Origin: an uncultured Oribacterium sp.
GTDB lineage: Bacteria > Bacillota > Clostridia > Lachnospirales > Lachnospiraceae
Length of the DNA: 64,000 nt
Assembly: GCA_946413525.1 (NCBI GenBank)
Contig: CAMKKZ010000003.1
Location: forward strand, 124,001-188,000
Direction: 5' to 3'
The translations under genes and the position numbers were made by a program. The notes under the pieces were generated by a model that had not been told where the DNA came from, ran no database searches, and was given only the letters and a program-made list of their open reading frames with translations. Below are positions 33,833 to 42,752 of the stretch, piece by piece. Numbering within the stretch: the first letter of the stretch is position 1; every line of letters begins with the position of its first letter.

Positions 33833-34996
33833 TCAGTCCGAAAGATCCAGATCCGGCGTGATCTCAAGGCTGTAATCCGGATAACGGTCCTGAACTTCCT
33901 TCCTGATTATTTCCAGACCCTCTTCCGCGTCCTTGTCAAAGCTGATGACTACGTCGAAACGCATTTCCCTGCTCTTCGTATCAATATAGAATCCATGGAA
34001 CTGCAAAGCCCAGGAATGGGAAAGCACGATTTTCTGAACATCATTCCGAATGTTCGACACCTCATCATCCGACGTGTAGTGGGAATATACTCCGATGCCG
34101 GTCAGAATCACGCCGGTCTCCCTGTAGACCTTTGCCTCAACCCGCCTTGTCAGGCTGTCCACCTCGGCAACCGTCATATTATCCCTCAGCTCCACGTGAA
34201 CAGAAGCGTAATCCCGGCCCGGCCCGTAATTATTAAGCAGGAGGTCATACGCCCCCATGATTTCCGGCTCTTCCATCAGAATCCGTTTGACCTCCCGGCT
34301 CACCTCCGGATCCGCCCTCCTCCCCAGGATGTCGTCCAGCGTTTCCGTCATCATTTCATAGCCCGCCCGGATAATGACCACGGCAATCAACGTTCCAACA
34401 TAAGCCTCCAGAGAGATGCCGCTGACTGTATAGATAATGGCTGAGGCCAGGACGGAAGCGGACAAAATAGCATCAAAAGAGGCGTCCGATCCGGACGCGA
34501 CCAGCGCCCCGGAATTCACCTTCTTGCCCTGCTTCGTGACATAAGCTCCCAACAACAGCTTTACCGCGATGGCAACGGAAATAATGAGGAGCGAAACAAA
34601 AGAATAGTCTGCCTTTTCCGGATGAATAATCTTCTTCACCGACTCCACCAATGAGGTCAGACCCGCATACAGGACAATGGCGGATACAATCAGCGAGCTC
34701 AGATATTCAACCCTGCCATGCCCCAGCGGATGTTCCCTGTCAGGTGCTTTTGATGAAAGCATGGTCCCAACGATCGTAATAATAGAAGAAAGCGCATCGG
34801 ACAGATTGTTGACCGCGTCAAGGATGACGGCGATGGAGTTGGAAAGCAGCCCCACGGCCGCCTTGAAAATAGCCAGAAAAACATTTGTAATGATGCCAAC
34901 AAAGCTTGTCCTGACGATAATATCTTCCCTTGAAAGCTCCGGACTTTTTTCCGCAGCCGCCTCCCCGGATTGCATTCTTGTATTCTCATTTTCCAT
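33833..34996 (-). CDS. Cation diffusion facilitator (CDF) metal exporter
   Basis: 387 residues, six membrane helices followed by a cytosolic ferredoxin-like C-terminal domain. The TM2 metal site reads DAVNNLSDAL and the TM5 site SGSDASFDA, i.e. Asp-rich rather than the His/Asp Zn pattern, which suggests Mn/Fe or broader specificity. Other family marks are DREHPLGHGRVEYLSSL and ILGRRADPE. The extended C-terminal region of about 180 residues is longer than in minimal CDFs. It starts at ATG 34996; no operon partner. Metal choice is inference. Confidence 0.9.
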   Translation of the reverse strand: MENENTRMQSGEAAAEKSPELSREDIIVRTSFVGIITNVFLAIFKAAVGLLSNSIAVILDAVNNLSDALSSIITIVGTMLSSKAPDREHPLGHGRVEYLSSLIVSAIVLYAGLTSLVESVKKIIHPEKADYSFVSLLIISVAIAVKLLLGAYVTKQGKKVNSGALVASGSDASFDAILSASVLASAIIYTVSGISLEAYVGTLIAVVIIRAGYEMMTETLDDILGRRADPEVSREVKRILMEEPEIMGAYDLLLNNYGPGRDYASVHVELRDNMTVAEVDSLTRRVEAKVYRETGVILTGIGVYSHYTSDDEVSNIRNDVQKIVLSHSWALQFHGFYIDTKSREMRFDVVISFDKDAEEGLEIIRKEVQDRYPDYSLEITPDLDLSD

Positions 34997-35160
34997 TTCC
35001 GATGATTACCTCCCCACTTTACAAGCCGCTTTTTATGTGTTATTTATCTACATGACCCGACATACAATAGCAAGGTTTTTTGACTGGAAATGCGCGGACA
35101 CAGAACATCCCGGATCAATTAAACCTTTCAATCCCCAATCCCTCAAAAGGAGCGAAAATC

Positions 35161-36033
35161 ATGCCCAGAAGAAGCATTCCCCGTTCAACCGAAGCAACGG
35201 GCGGCCTCATTGACATGAAAACAGGAAGACCGGCAGAAAGGCCGGTCATCCCAATTCTATGCGAGCGCATCCGCCATTTCAGGACGCTTGCCCGTCTCGA
35301 ACAGAAAGAACTGGCATCCAGGATAGGCATAAGCTCCAATGCGGTCTCCAACTGGGAAAACGGACGGGGCCGTCCGGACATCAATCTCCTGCCCTCCCTT
35401 TGCGAAGCCCTGAATGTCAGCATTTACGATCTTCTCGCCATGGAGGATCCATCCCCCCGTTACAGCTCGGTTGAGCAGGCTCTCATCAGCCAGTACCGGA
35501 ACCTGAGTCCCGGGCACAAAATTGCCGTAGACCAACTGATGGACACGCTTCTAAGGATTCAAGAGGCGGAAAACGCGCCGCAGCTCCGCCGTCTTATCTA
35601 CTATTCCAAATCCCTTTCAGCCGGATTTGGCGATCCCAGCGAATTTGACGACGAAGGGGAACCCATCTTCCTGTATGCCTCGCGGGAAACAGAACGTTCC
35701 GACTGCGTCTTCCCGGTAAACGGGGACAGCATGGAGCCGGACTTTCATGACGGCGACCGAGTGCTGGTCGCGCGGATTCCAAACGCCCCCGACCTTAAGC
35801 ACGGAGAAATCGGAGCCTTCATTTATGGAAACGAAACCTATATCAAAATCTATGAAGAAGACGGCCTGCATTCCCTGAACCCAAGATACAAGCCGCTGCA
35901 CTTTTCCGATTCAGAAAATGTCTATCTGATTGGGAGGGTCACCGGCGTACTGGCCCCCTCCCAGATCGCGACAGACGAAGACCGGGAAAAATACCTGCTG
36001 CTGCACCCGGAAGAAACCCGCACTGATAAATGA
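35161..36033 (+). CDS. XRE-S24 LexA/CI-like self-cleaving regulator
   Basis: 290 residues from ATG 35161 behind AAGGAG. A Cro/CI helix-turn-helix is at about residues 33-95 (IRHFRTLARLEQKELASRIGISSNAVSNWENGRG). The C-terminal S24 peptidase domain has catalytic Ser190 in GDSMEPDF and Lys229 in TYIKIYEED, and a plausible Ala154-Gly155 cleavage site in SLSAGFG. Such proteins repress prophage or stress genes until RecA-ssDNA triggers autocleavage. No prophage structural genes are nearby, so it may be a stand-alone stress regulator. Its TGA stop is built from the first base of a 69-bp repeat. Confidence 0.9.
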   Translation: MPRRSIPRSTEATGGLIDMKTGRPAERPVIPILCERIRHFRTLARLEQKELASRIGISSNAVSNWENGRGRPDINLLPSLCEALNVSIYDLLAMEDPSPRYSSVEQALISQYRNLSPGHKIAVDQLMDTLLRIQEAENAPQLRRLIYYSKSLSAGFGDPSEFDDEGEPIFLYASRETERSDCVFPVNGDSMEPDFHDGDRVLVARIPNAPDLKHGEIGAFIYGNETYIKIYEEDGLHSLNPRYKPLHFSDSENVYLIGRVTGVLAPSQIATDEDREKYLLLHPEETRTDK

Positions 36034-36176
36034 GCCGGCTTGCCCCACAGGCGGTTCGCTATGTCAGAACTCAGAGTGGCAAAAAGCCACTCTGATAGAT
36101 GAACCTTGCTGACGCGATACCGCATCGGTCTGTCATTGAATCAGAACGGCCAAAAAACCACTCTAATAGGCGAGGA
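36031..36176. repeat. 69-bp palindromic repeat (family 5), reference intergenic copy
   Basis: One 69-bp unit (36031-36099: TGAGCCGGCTTGCCCCACAG ... CCACTCTGATAGA) followed by the GATGCGATACCGCATCGG sub-unit and a second AGAACGGCC...CACTCT stem. The XRE-S24 stop codon is its first three bases. Confidence 0.75.
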
Positions 36177-36224
36177 TTAATAAGCTATGCAGGCGGCCCA
36201 GGCCCAGTCATGCCTGTCTCCGCC

Positions 36225-37229
36225 TTATCGACAGCTCCAGCTCTGGGCCCCCCGAAGCTCGAAAACCCAGTCCGTTAACTGACCGCCTGCTGCCTGCAGC
36301 CTGGCCGCCACCTTATGGCGCAGATTGTACGGGCAATAAAGCAGCAGGAATCCTCCGCCGCCCGCCCCCAGAAGCTTCCCTCCAAGAGCGCCGGCCGCCT
36401 TCGCCTCCTCATAAAGGAAATCGATCTGGGGATTGGTAATGCGGTCGGACATCCTCTTCTTTGCCTCCCAACCGTCATTCAGGAGCTCCCCAAATGAATT
36501 CAGATTGCCCAGCAGCAGGGCATCCTTCATATCATAAGCCAACTGCTTTACCTCGCACATGGCTTCAAATCCTGATTTTTTTCTGTAATTCTTCACCTGA
36601 TCATCAATAATTTTTGCCGAAACATGAATACCGCCGGTATAGCACAAAAGCAGATTATACTGGAGTTCATTGATGATCTCCTTCTTTATCCGGAGCGGGT
36701 TCACCACGACGCGCCTTCTGCCGTGAAATTCTATGAAATTGAAGCCGCCAAAGGATGCGGCATACTGATCCTGATAGCCCCCGCTGATTCCAAGATCAAT
36801 TCTCTCCACCTGAAAGGCCAGATCCGCCAGCTCATATCCCTCCAGCTCCCGTCCCTGCCATTTCGCGAGGGCTTTCAATATAGCAACCATTACCGTGGAA
36901 CTGGTACCCAGGCCGGAACCGGCCGGCGCGTCACATTCCAGCCAGACCTCACAGCCGTTTTGAATCTCCATCGCCTTCATTGCCGCCTTGACCAGATCCA
37001 GCTTGCCGTCATAAATCACGTTTTCTCTCGCGTTAAAACGAATCGTCATATCAAAATCCAGAGAATGGACAATGATTTCCTCGTCCTCCCTGGGAGAAAT
37101 GGAACAATACGCGTATTTATTTATCGTACTTCCGAGAATCGCGCCACCCTGCTCCTCGCAAAAAGGCGCGACATCCGTACCTCCCCCTCCAAAAGAAATC
37201 CGCAGGGGTGCCCTCCCTCTGTATACCAT
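36225..37229 (-). CDS. GHMP-family sugar kinase (heptose-7-phosphate kinase-like)
   Basis: 334 residues from ATG 37229, behind AAGGAG. GHMP motif 1 is RAPLRISFGGGGTDV, the ATP-binding motif 2 PAGSGLGTSSTVMV, and motif 3 LLGAGGGGFLLLY. The PLRISFGGGGTDV start and GGYQDQYAASFGG are typical of D-glycero-D-manno-heptose-7-phosphate kinase (HddA-like) and fucokinase-like members. The companion heptose genes (hddC, gmhA/B) are not in the window, so the substrate remains inferred. It stands alone, behind a long leader with three family 3 repeats. Confidence 0.85.
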   Translation of the reverse strand: MVYRGRAPLRISFGGGGTDVAPFCEEQGGAILGSTINKYAYCSISPREDEEIIVHSLDFDMTIRFNARENVIYDGKLDLVKAAMKAMEIQNGCEVWLECDAPAGSGLGTSSTVMVAILKALAKWQGRELEGYELADLAFQVERIDLGISGGYQDQYAASFGGFNFIEFHGRRRVVVNPLRIKKEIINELQYNLLLCYTGGIHVSAKIIDDQVKNYRKKSGFEAMCEVKQLAYDMKDALLLGNLNSFGELLNDGWEAKKRMSDRITNPQIDFLYEEAKAAGALGGKLLGAGGGGFLLLYCPYNLRHKVAARLQAAGGQLTDWVFELRGAQSWSCR

Positions 37230-37249
37230 CCCAGTCTCCTTTCTCCCCT

Positions 37250-37322
37250 GTAACTGTTCAGTCAAGCTGAACAGTTGCCTCGGGCGTGGCGCTTACGCGC
37301 ATTCTGTGTACGCCCAAAGCGT
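37250..37322. repeat. Family 7 hairpin repeat upstream of the GHMP kinase
   Basis: Near copy of 29009-29085: CTGTTCAGTCAAGCTGAACAG stem followed by GGGCGTGGCGCTTACGCGC. Here it lies just upstream of the start codon. Confidence 0.65.
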
Positions 37323-37344
37323 CCTTTCCGATGCATTTATGCTT

Positions 37345-37591
37345 TGACTTAATGCCGCAGGCATTGAGTCCCATTTGTGACGCGCCAGCGGCACAAATGC
37401 AGTATGAAAGGCTTGCCTTTCATACTTGACTTAATGCCGCAGGCATTGAGTCCCATTTGTGACGCGCCAGCGGCACAAATGCAGTATGAAAGGCTTGCCC
37501 TTTCATACTTGACTTAATGCCGCAGGCATTGAGTCCCATTTGTGCCTGGTCAGCGGCACAAATGCAGTATGAAAGGCTTGCCTTTCATACT
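37345..37591 (-). repeat. Three tandem family 3 leader repeats
   Basis: Units at 37345-37427, 37428-37510 and 37511-37591, about 83 bp each and almost identical. Each has an AATGCCGCAGGCATT palindrome, a CATTTGTG...CACAAATG stem and a GTATGAAAGGCTTGCCTTTC stem. There are no spacers between units, so this is not a CRISPR array. Polarity points to the GHMP kinase start. Confidence 0.85.
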
Positions 37592-38055
37592 GTCTCGCGG
37601 CAAGCGCGAGGCTCTAACCAAAGAGTTACAAATTCCGTTTCAAAACAAGCCTTCCGGACAGAACCCCCTGTAATTCAGGAGGGTGGTAAATAGTTAAAGA
37701 TTGTATCTCTTTCCACCCGGATCGTGTGAATCCCCAGTTCCTCAGCCTTTTGGGTGGTGAATAGTTACAGATTATATCTCTTTCCGCCCTGTTCTTCTAC
37801 TAAAAAAGTAATCTTTTCAATATAAAAGCAGATAAGCTTAATAATCGACAAAGATGAGGGAGGAAAGAGGACGTAAAGAATAAGGGAACAGAGAAAAAGA
37901 ATTAAGTGTATCACACCAGACAAAGGTGATGTATAATGATTCCTGTATTTTGATAAATTGAGACGCACCCGGAAAAAGATATATATCTCATTCCTTTTTC
38001 CGTGGTGCATAAAGTATTTTGAGAAGCAACCGGAAAAGATGGCCGGGGCGGCTGC
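37592..38055. other. Gene-free gap with a 37-bp direct repeat
   Basis: Holds two copies of GGTGGTGAATAGTTA...TATCTCTTTCC (37682-37718 and 37754-37790), which share the AATAGTTA end of MITE-B. AT-rich sequence follows. No credible gene. Confidence 0.5.
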
Positions 38056-38925
38056 CTAGGCTGAATACCCCGCAAGGAACTCCTTCATTCTGGGATGATC
38101 CGATCGGAAGACTTCCTCAGGCGTACCGGAAGCGGCGATCACGCCCTTGTCCATAAATACGATTCGATCCGAAATGTCCTTGGCAAACTGCATTTCATGG
38201 GTAACGATGACCATCGTAATATGAAGCTTTGCCAGCTCCTTGATGACACGGAGGACTTCCGCAGTCAGTTCCGGATCAAGAGCCGATGTGGGTTCATCAA
38301 AAAAGAGAATTTTCGGATCCATTGCAAGCGCCCTGGCAATGGCCACGCGCTGCTTCTGTCCGCCGGAAAGCTCGCAGGGATAGGCTTTTTCCCTTCCCTC
38401 CAGCCCCATTTGCTTCAGGAGCCCCAGGGCCTGCTTCTTTGCCTCCCCCCTGTTTTTTTTCAATACGCGTATGGGCGCGTCAGTAATGTTCTGAAGCACG
38501 TTCCGATGGGGAAACAGATTGAAATTCTGGAAAACGAGGCTGAAGCATTCACGAATTTTCTTCATGTCCTCCCGGGACGCGTAACGAATCGTCCCGCCCT
38601 CTTCTGAAACAGCCGGTATCCCGAGATAACGTATCTCGCCGCTTCCAATGCTCTCTAAAAATGTAGCGCAGCGCAGCAGGGTAGTTTTTCCCGAGCCGCT
38701 TCTCCCGATAATAGAAACGATCTCTCCTTTTGAAACTTCCAGAGAAACATCGTTCAGCACCACATTGTCCTGAAACGCCTTCTTCAAATGATTGATTTCC
38801 AGAAGCACATCTCCCGGACGCCCCGTATATGCGCCCTCCGTTTCCGAAACCGTGCGGGCTGCATCGGGGGCACCGGATCCGGATGTCATCCCTCCGCTGT
38901 TTCCGATTTCTCCAGACTTCTCCAT
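38056..38925 (-). CDS. Polar amino acid ABC transporter ATP-binding protein
   Basis: 289 residues. Walker [15 protein letters not shown]-loop [17 protein letters not shown], signature [15 protein letters not shown], Walker [15 protein letters not shown] and H-loop IVTHEM are all intact and of the GlnQ/HisP (PAAT) type. The first 38 residues before the ABC domain are a Gly/Ser/Glu-rich extension unusual for this family. Last gene of the binding protein-permease-ATPase operon. The ATG has GAGGAG upstream. Confidence 0.93.
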   Translation of the reverse strand: MEKSGEIGNSGGMTSGSGAPDAARTVSETEGAYTGRPGDVLLEINHLKKAFQDNVVLNDVSLEVSKGEIVSIIGRSGSGKTTLLRCATFLESIGSGEIRYLGIPAVSEEGGTIRYASREDMKKIRECFSLVFQNFNLFPHRNVLQNITDAPIRVLKKNRGEAKKQALGLLKQMGLEGREKAYPCELSGGQKQRVAIARALAMDPKILFFDEPTSALDPELTAEVLRVIKELAKLHITMVIVTHEMQFAKDISDRIVFMDKGVIAASGTPEEVFRSDHPRMKEFLAGYSA

Positions 38926-38937
38926 AATGAACTCCTC

Positions 38938-39105
38938 TATTAGAGTGGGTTTTTGCTACTCTAATTTCATGACAAACCGATGCGGTATCGCATCATTAAG
39001 GCTCCTCTATCAAAGTGGTTTTTGAGCCATTTTAACTCCTGACAAACAGCCGCGGAATCGCAGGCTATATGGCTCCTCTATTAAAGTGGTTTTTTGTCAC
39101 TCTGA
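38938..39105. repeat. Family 5 repeats between permease and ATPase genes
   Basis: Three successive stems of the TATTAGAGTGGGTTTTTGCTA type with GATGCGGTATCGCATC and GCGGAATCGCAGGC sub-units. They interrupt the amino acid transporter operon without an obvious terminator. Confidence 0.65.
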
Positions 39106-39756
39106 TCACTCATAATAATCCAGGGCCTTTTCCAGTCTTTCCATGAACCACGCGACAAGAAAATTAAAAATATAATAAAAAATGCCGGCTATGAAAAAAG
39201 GCATGACCGTGGTCTTCGCGGCGGCAATCTGTTTGGCCAGCGCGAACATCTCCACATAAGAAACGGAATAGACCAGGGATGTATCCTTCACAAGCGTGAT
39301 CACTTCATTTGTCACGGATGGAAGTACGATTTTGATGACCTGGGGAAGTATGATCCTCAGGAAGGTCTGGGAACGGGTATAGCCCAGGATTTCCGCCGCC
39401 TCATACTGCCCCTTGGGTATCGATTCAATGCCTGAACGGTATATCTCGGCAAAATATGCCGCGTAATTAAAGGAACAGCCCATAAGGATGGCTATAAACT
39501 TATAATTTCCCCCGATGTTCATGCCCCAAAGATAGAATGGCCCAAAATACCAGATCAGAAGCTGGAGCATAAGCGGCGTGCCGCGCATGATGGAAATATA
39601 TGCCTTGACAAAAATTGACAGAGGCTTCCATTTGGAAGCCCTGCCAAAGTATACCACCATGCCCAAAGGGAGAGAAAACAAAAGTACCAGGAAGAAAATA
39701 AGGGCAGTCTGCTGAAATCCTTTCAGCAATTGCTGTATGATGACCTGAATCGTCAT
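39106..39756 (-). CDS. Polar amino acid ABC transporter permease
   Basis: 216 residues with about five membrane helices and the BPD permease EAA loop (EAAEILGYTRSQTFLRIILPQVIK). Typical of the HisM/GlnP type that forms a homodimer with one ATPase. The N-terminal MRGTPLMLQLLIWYFG motif is also characteristic. It lies between the binding protein and ATPase genes. A truncated MITE-B sits just upstream. Confidence 0.93.
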   Translation of the reverse strand: MTIQVIIQQLLKGFQQTALIFFLVLLFSLPLGMVVYFGRASKWKPLSIFVKAYISIMRGTPLMLQLLIWYFGPFYLWGMNIGGNYKFIAILMGCSFNYAAYFAEIYRSGIESIPKGQYEAAEILGYTRSQTFLRIILPQVIKIVLPSVTNEVITLVKDTSLVYSVSYVEMFALAKQIAAAKTTVMPFFIAGIFYYIFNFLVAWFMERLEKALDYYE

Positions 39757-39777
39757 GAAGATATCCCTTTGCTAATT

Positions 39778-39876
39778 GTAACTATTCAACGCCCTCCGGA
39801 TTTCAAGGAACTCCAAATGGAAAGCTTGCTTTTCATTTGGAATTTTCTGAAATCCGGAGGGCGGACAAGGCGCGAG
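39778..39876. mobile_element. MITE-B copy 4, 3'-truncated
   Basis: The left end GTAACTATTCAACGCCCTCC and the central hairpin (CAAATGGAAAGCTTGCTTTTC) are present, but the element stops after GGCGGACAAGGCGCG. No right end or target duplication. It separates the binding protein and permease genes of one operon. Confidence 0.75.
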
Positions 39877-39892
39877 GCGGGCATGAGCCCTC

Positions 39893-40915
39893 TTATTCAC
39901 CTTCGTCCGATTCCGAGAGCAGCTCCTCCGCAAACTCGGGGGTCAGCGTGACCATGTCCGCAATCTCGTACTTTTCCGCAAGCTCCGAAACCTTTCCATC
40001 CAGAGCCATCTGGCAAAGCCCCTTGCTTACCAACTGGGCAAAGTCATCGCTCCCCTTCTTGAAGCCAACCGCGTACTGCTCCGTGTTCAGCGACTCAGCC
40101 AGGATCACAAAGTCCTCTCCGCGGGAGTTAATCTGATATTTTGCCACGCCCACATCGATAGCCAGGGCATCCAGCGCGCCGGCCTGAAGCTCGGTAAAGG
40201 CAGTATTGTAATCAGCGAACTGATTCAGAGAAGAAAATGTATCCGCGAGATCCTTCTGATCTCCTTCCAGAAGATCCAGCGCGGCGGATGCGGCCTGTAC
40301 GCCTACAATTTTTCCTGCCAGGTCCGAAAGCTTCTCAATCCCTGAATCAGACGAGCAGACGATGACCTGGGAATTGTCCACATAAGGAATGGAAAACGCG
40401 TAATCATCCTCCCGCCCGTTCATGGTGAAACCGTTCCATATGCAGTCAATTGATCCGGAATTCAGCTCCATATCCTTGGAATCCCAGTTAATTGGCTTTT
40501 TCTCCAGTGTCCAGCCATTGTTTTCGCACAACACTTCTGCCAGCTCAAGGTCAAATCCGGTATACTCGCCATTATCATCCATATAACCATAGGGAGGATA
40601 TTCCGCGTCAAAGCCTACCGTCAGGATTCCATCAGCTATTTCAGCAAATTCCGCCGCGGGCTCCCCTTTCTTTTCTTCCGCCGCGTCCCCGGACTCCTCC
40701 TTCTTGCCGTCCTCGGCCGCAGCCGCCTCTGCGTCCTCCTTCTTACTGTCTTCCGCCGCAGCCGTCTCCGCGTCTTCCTTCTTGCTTTCTTCAGGAGCCG
40801 CGCTTTCCGCTGCCTTCGTGCCGCTGTCTGCCGCGGGAGCGGAGGCGCTGCCGCAGGCTCCGAGGGCAAATGCCGCTGCTATGGCCAGAACAGATAAAGT
40901 CAGATTTCTTTTCAT
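39893..40915 (-). CDS. Polar amino acid ABC transporter substrate-binding lipoprotein
   Basis: 340 residues from ATG 40915. Lipoprotein signal (MKRNLTLSVLAIAAAFALGACGS) with lipobox LGAC. A 65-residue Ala/Glu/Lys repeat linker (EDSKKEDAE-type units) follows. Then comes a type 3 periplasmic-binding fold: LTVGFDAEYPPYGYMDDNGEYTGFDLELAEVLC, GRFDDY-like GREDDYAFSIPY and GVQAASAALDLL. These are landmarks of cystine/polar amino acid receptors. First gene of the operon. The exact ligand is not determinable. Confidence 0.93.
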   Translation of the reverse strand: MKRNLTLSVLAIAAAFALGACGSASAPAADSGTKAAESAAPEESKKEDAETAAAEDSKKEDAEAAAAEDGKKEESGDAAEEKKGEPAAEFAEIADGILTVGFDAEYPPYGYMDDNGEYTGFDLELAEVLCENNGWTLEKKPINWDSKDMELNSGSIDCIWNGFTMNGREDDYAFSIPYVDNSQVIVCSSDSGIEKLSDLAGKIVGVQAASAALDLLEGDQKDLADTFSSLNQFADYNTAFTELQAGALDALAIDVGVAKYQINSRGEDFVILAESLNTEQYAVGFKKGSDDFAQLVSKGLCQMALDGKVSELAEKYEIADMVTLTPEFAEELLSESDEGE

Positions 40916-41103
40916 AATAATAATTCCTCCCTTTGTCAAAGTGCTTTACGGTCATTCCCATTTTTCCGCTTATGTTTCATCACGTTAGCACGGTGAAGCA
41001 CCCGCTTATTATATATGAAAGAAACTCAAAGGTCAACCGCTTCATCTTACCGTCGCATTTTTATAATGGCCTTTATAATGGCTTTGCGAATCAATCTTAA
41101 TAC

Positions 41104-42516
41104 TTATTCCCTAGCACCTGCATATTTATATTCCAGATTTTGTCCTGAACCGGGATCCGAAAACCAGTGCAGAGCTTTGCCTTTGCTTTCGGCCCTCTTT
41201 TGCTCTTCCTCAAGCTGCCCTTTTTCAATGATTGTCCACCCATAATCACTAATCCACGCCGGGTTCATCCGTATCATGGTAATGTTTGATCCTCCAATGT
41301 TGCCTTTTTTCTTGCTGGTCTTGCTTTCCGGCTTATCAGCTTGCCCTGAGGAAGCATCATTGGCTTCAGCCTCCCCCATATTGCCATCGTTCGCGGGAGC
41401 GGCCTGCCCGGGCTCTTTCCCATCCGGGGCATCACCCTCATAGATGGAGATTGCGTCTTCAGAGACTTCAATTTTCTTAAAAAAGTCTTCCCATATTTTT
41501 TCCTTGTCTTTGCATGCTTTATTATATCGAAAATGACAGAAACCCTGGGAATAGACATCTTCCTTTTTGAATGCCGTGACAGCCCAGTTTATAATATCAC
41601 TTTGCTTGACATCCCGGTAACCGTCCTTTCTTTTGCCGTCTGACAAAAGATACGCGGCCGTAAATTTCAAAATAATGTCAAGATTGCTTCTGTTTCTGCT
41701 GTTCCCCAAATCTATTTCTACCTCGGAAAAAAGCCCCTTTCCGCTTTCGTAATCCTTCTTTTTTGTGCATTTTAGGAATTTACCATTCATGGCATTTTCC
41801 TTGTTGTTCACAGCATGATTTATATTGAAATTCTGATCCTTATCCAGATAACAGACAAGACACAGATCCCTCAGAGGCCCTGCCTCAAGGGCGTCGGCTA
41901 CCGCTTTTTCAAAAGTCACCTGATTGTAATCATTTCTGGATGAATTTTCATGGGACACCGTGTACAAGGCCTTCCTGCGTCCATACATCAGTTTTGTAAT
42001 TAATTTTTCGATTTTGTCGTCATTTCCGTTTTCCTTGTTGTCTTTCTCAGCTTTTCCACTGCTGCCGCCTTTGCTTTCTTTGAATCTTCTCAGATATGCA
42101 GGCATCCATCCGACAAGATTCTCTACGAAAGGTTTGTATTTTTTCTTTAATGTCTCGAAGCCCTCTATCCTGCCCTGCCTGTACTCATCCCCGGCTCCCC
42201 CCTTCGTTTCAGTCCCAAGCTCGTCCTCTTCCTCCCGTATCACCTTATCAATATCTTTATATTCGACATCCCTGCACCAAAGCTCCAGAACCAGTTTCGT
42301 CAAATAAATAATATTATTGATAGATTCACCAGATTCCTGAAACACTTCAAATATGAATTTTCTTGCAATAATTGTCAGCGGCCTGCGCAGGCCAGCCAGG
42401 GCGCCCTTTACAATCGTCGCGTTTTTCAAGCGCAAACGCTTCATATTCTTTTTGGATTCATATTCATTTTCCAGATCAAAAGAGTATTCCTCATATTCTT
42501 TCTTTTCATTCAGCAT
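41104..42516 (-). CDS. Uncharacterised protein at the end of the RdRP cassette
   Basis: 470 residues from ATG 42516; a TTG at 42540 would add eight. I do not recognise the family. It is hydrophilic, with a charged N-terminus (NEKKEYEEYSFDLENEYESKKN), a helix-rich first third, Lys/Glu-rich linkers, a central region (FEKAVADALEAGPLRDLCLVCYLDKD) and an Ala/Ser/Asp low-complexity spacer before a conserved-looking end (ITMIRMNPAWISDYGWTIIEKG). No membrane segment or catalytic motif is evident. It follows the RdRP-like gene by 236 bp on the same strand and is probably its accessory factor. Confidence 0.6.
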   Translation of the reverse strand: MLNEKKEYEEYSFDLENEYESKKNMKRLRLKNATIVKGALAGLRRPLTIIARKFIFEVFQESGESINNIIYLTKLVLELWCRDVEYKDIDKVIREEEDELGTETKGGAGDEYRQGRIEGFETLKKKYKPFVENLVGWMPAYLRRFKESKGGSSGKAEKDNKENGNDDKIEKLITKLMYGRRKALYTVSHENSSRNDYNQVTFEKAVADALEAGPLRDLCLVCYLDKDQNFNINHAVNNKENAMNGKFLKCTKKKDYESGKGLFSEVEIDLGNSRNRSNLDIILKFTAAYLLSDGKRKDGYRDVKQSDIINWAVTAFKKEDVYSQGFCHFRYNKACKDKEKIWEDFFKKIEVSEDAISIYEGDAPDGKEPGQAAPANDGNMGEAEANDASSGQADKPESKTSKKKGNIGGSNITMIRMNPAWISDYGWTIIEKGQLEEEQKRAESKGKALHWFSDPGSGQNLEYKYAGARE

Positions 42517-42554
42517 GTTAAGCCCTACCTCATCAAACAATTTTCACAAATTAA

Positions 42555-42735
42555 CTATGCGTCAAGCATAGTTAATTCCGTATTTGGCGCATCCCAGAGG
42601 GACATTCATGACCGTACCTGGCGAATCCCGCAGGGATTTTGACGCGCTTTTCCTTGGAGCGCGTCAAAACCTATGAATTCCAACATAGCGAACCGCCCGC
42701 GGGGCAAGTCAGCCCATCTAGCAGAATAGGTTTTG
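42555..42735. repeat. Mixed repeat block between the RdRP-like gene and its partner
   Basis: Contains the ATGCGTCAAGCAT stem, the GGCGCATCCCAGAGGG relative of the family 4 palindrome, and a family 5 fragment ACATAGCGAACCGCCCGCGG. No terminator-like T run was seen on the minus strand. Confidence 0.55.
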
Positions 42736-42752
42736 ACCGCGCTGATTCACAG

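Noticed and set aside
35161-36033. Prophage inferred from the LexA/CI-like regulator
   Set aside because: No phage structural, replication or integrase genes surround it.
37345-37591. Possible CRISPR array (three direct repeats)
   Set aside because: The 83-bp units abut without unique spacers, single copies occur elsewhere, and there are no cas genes.
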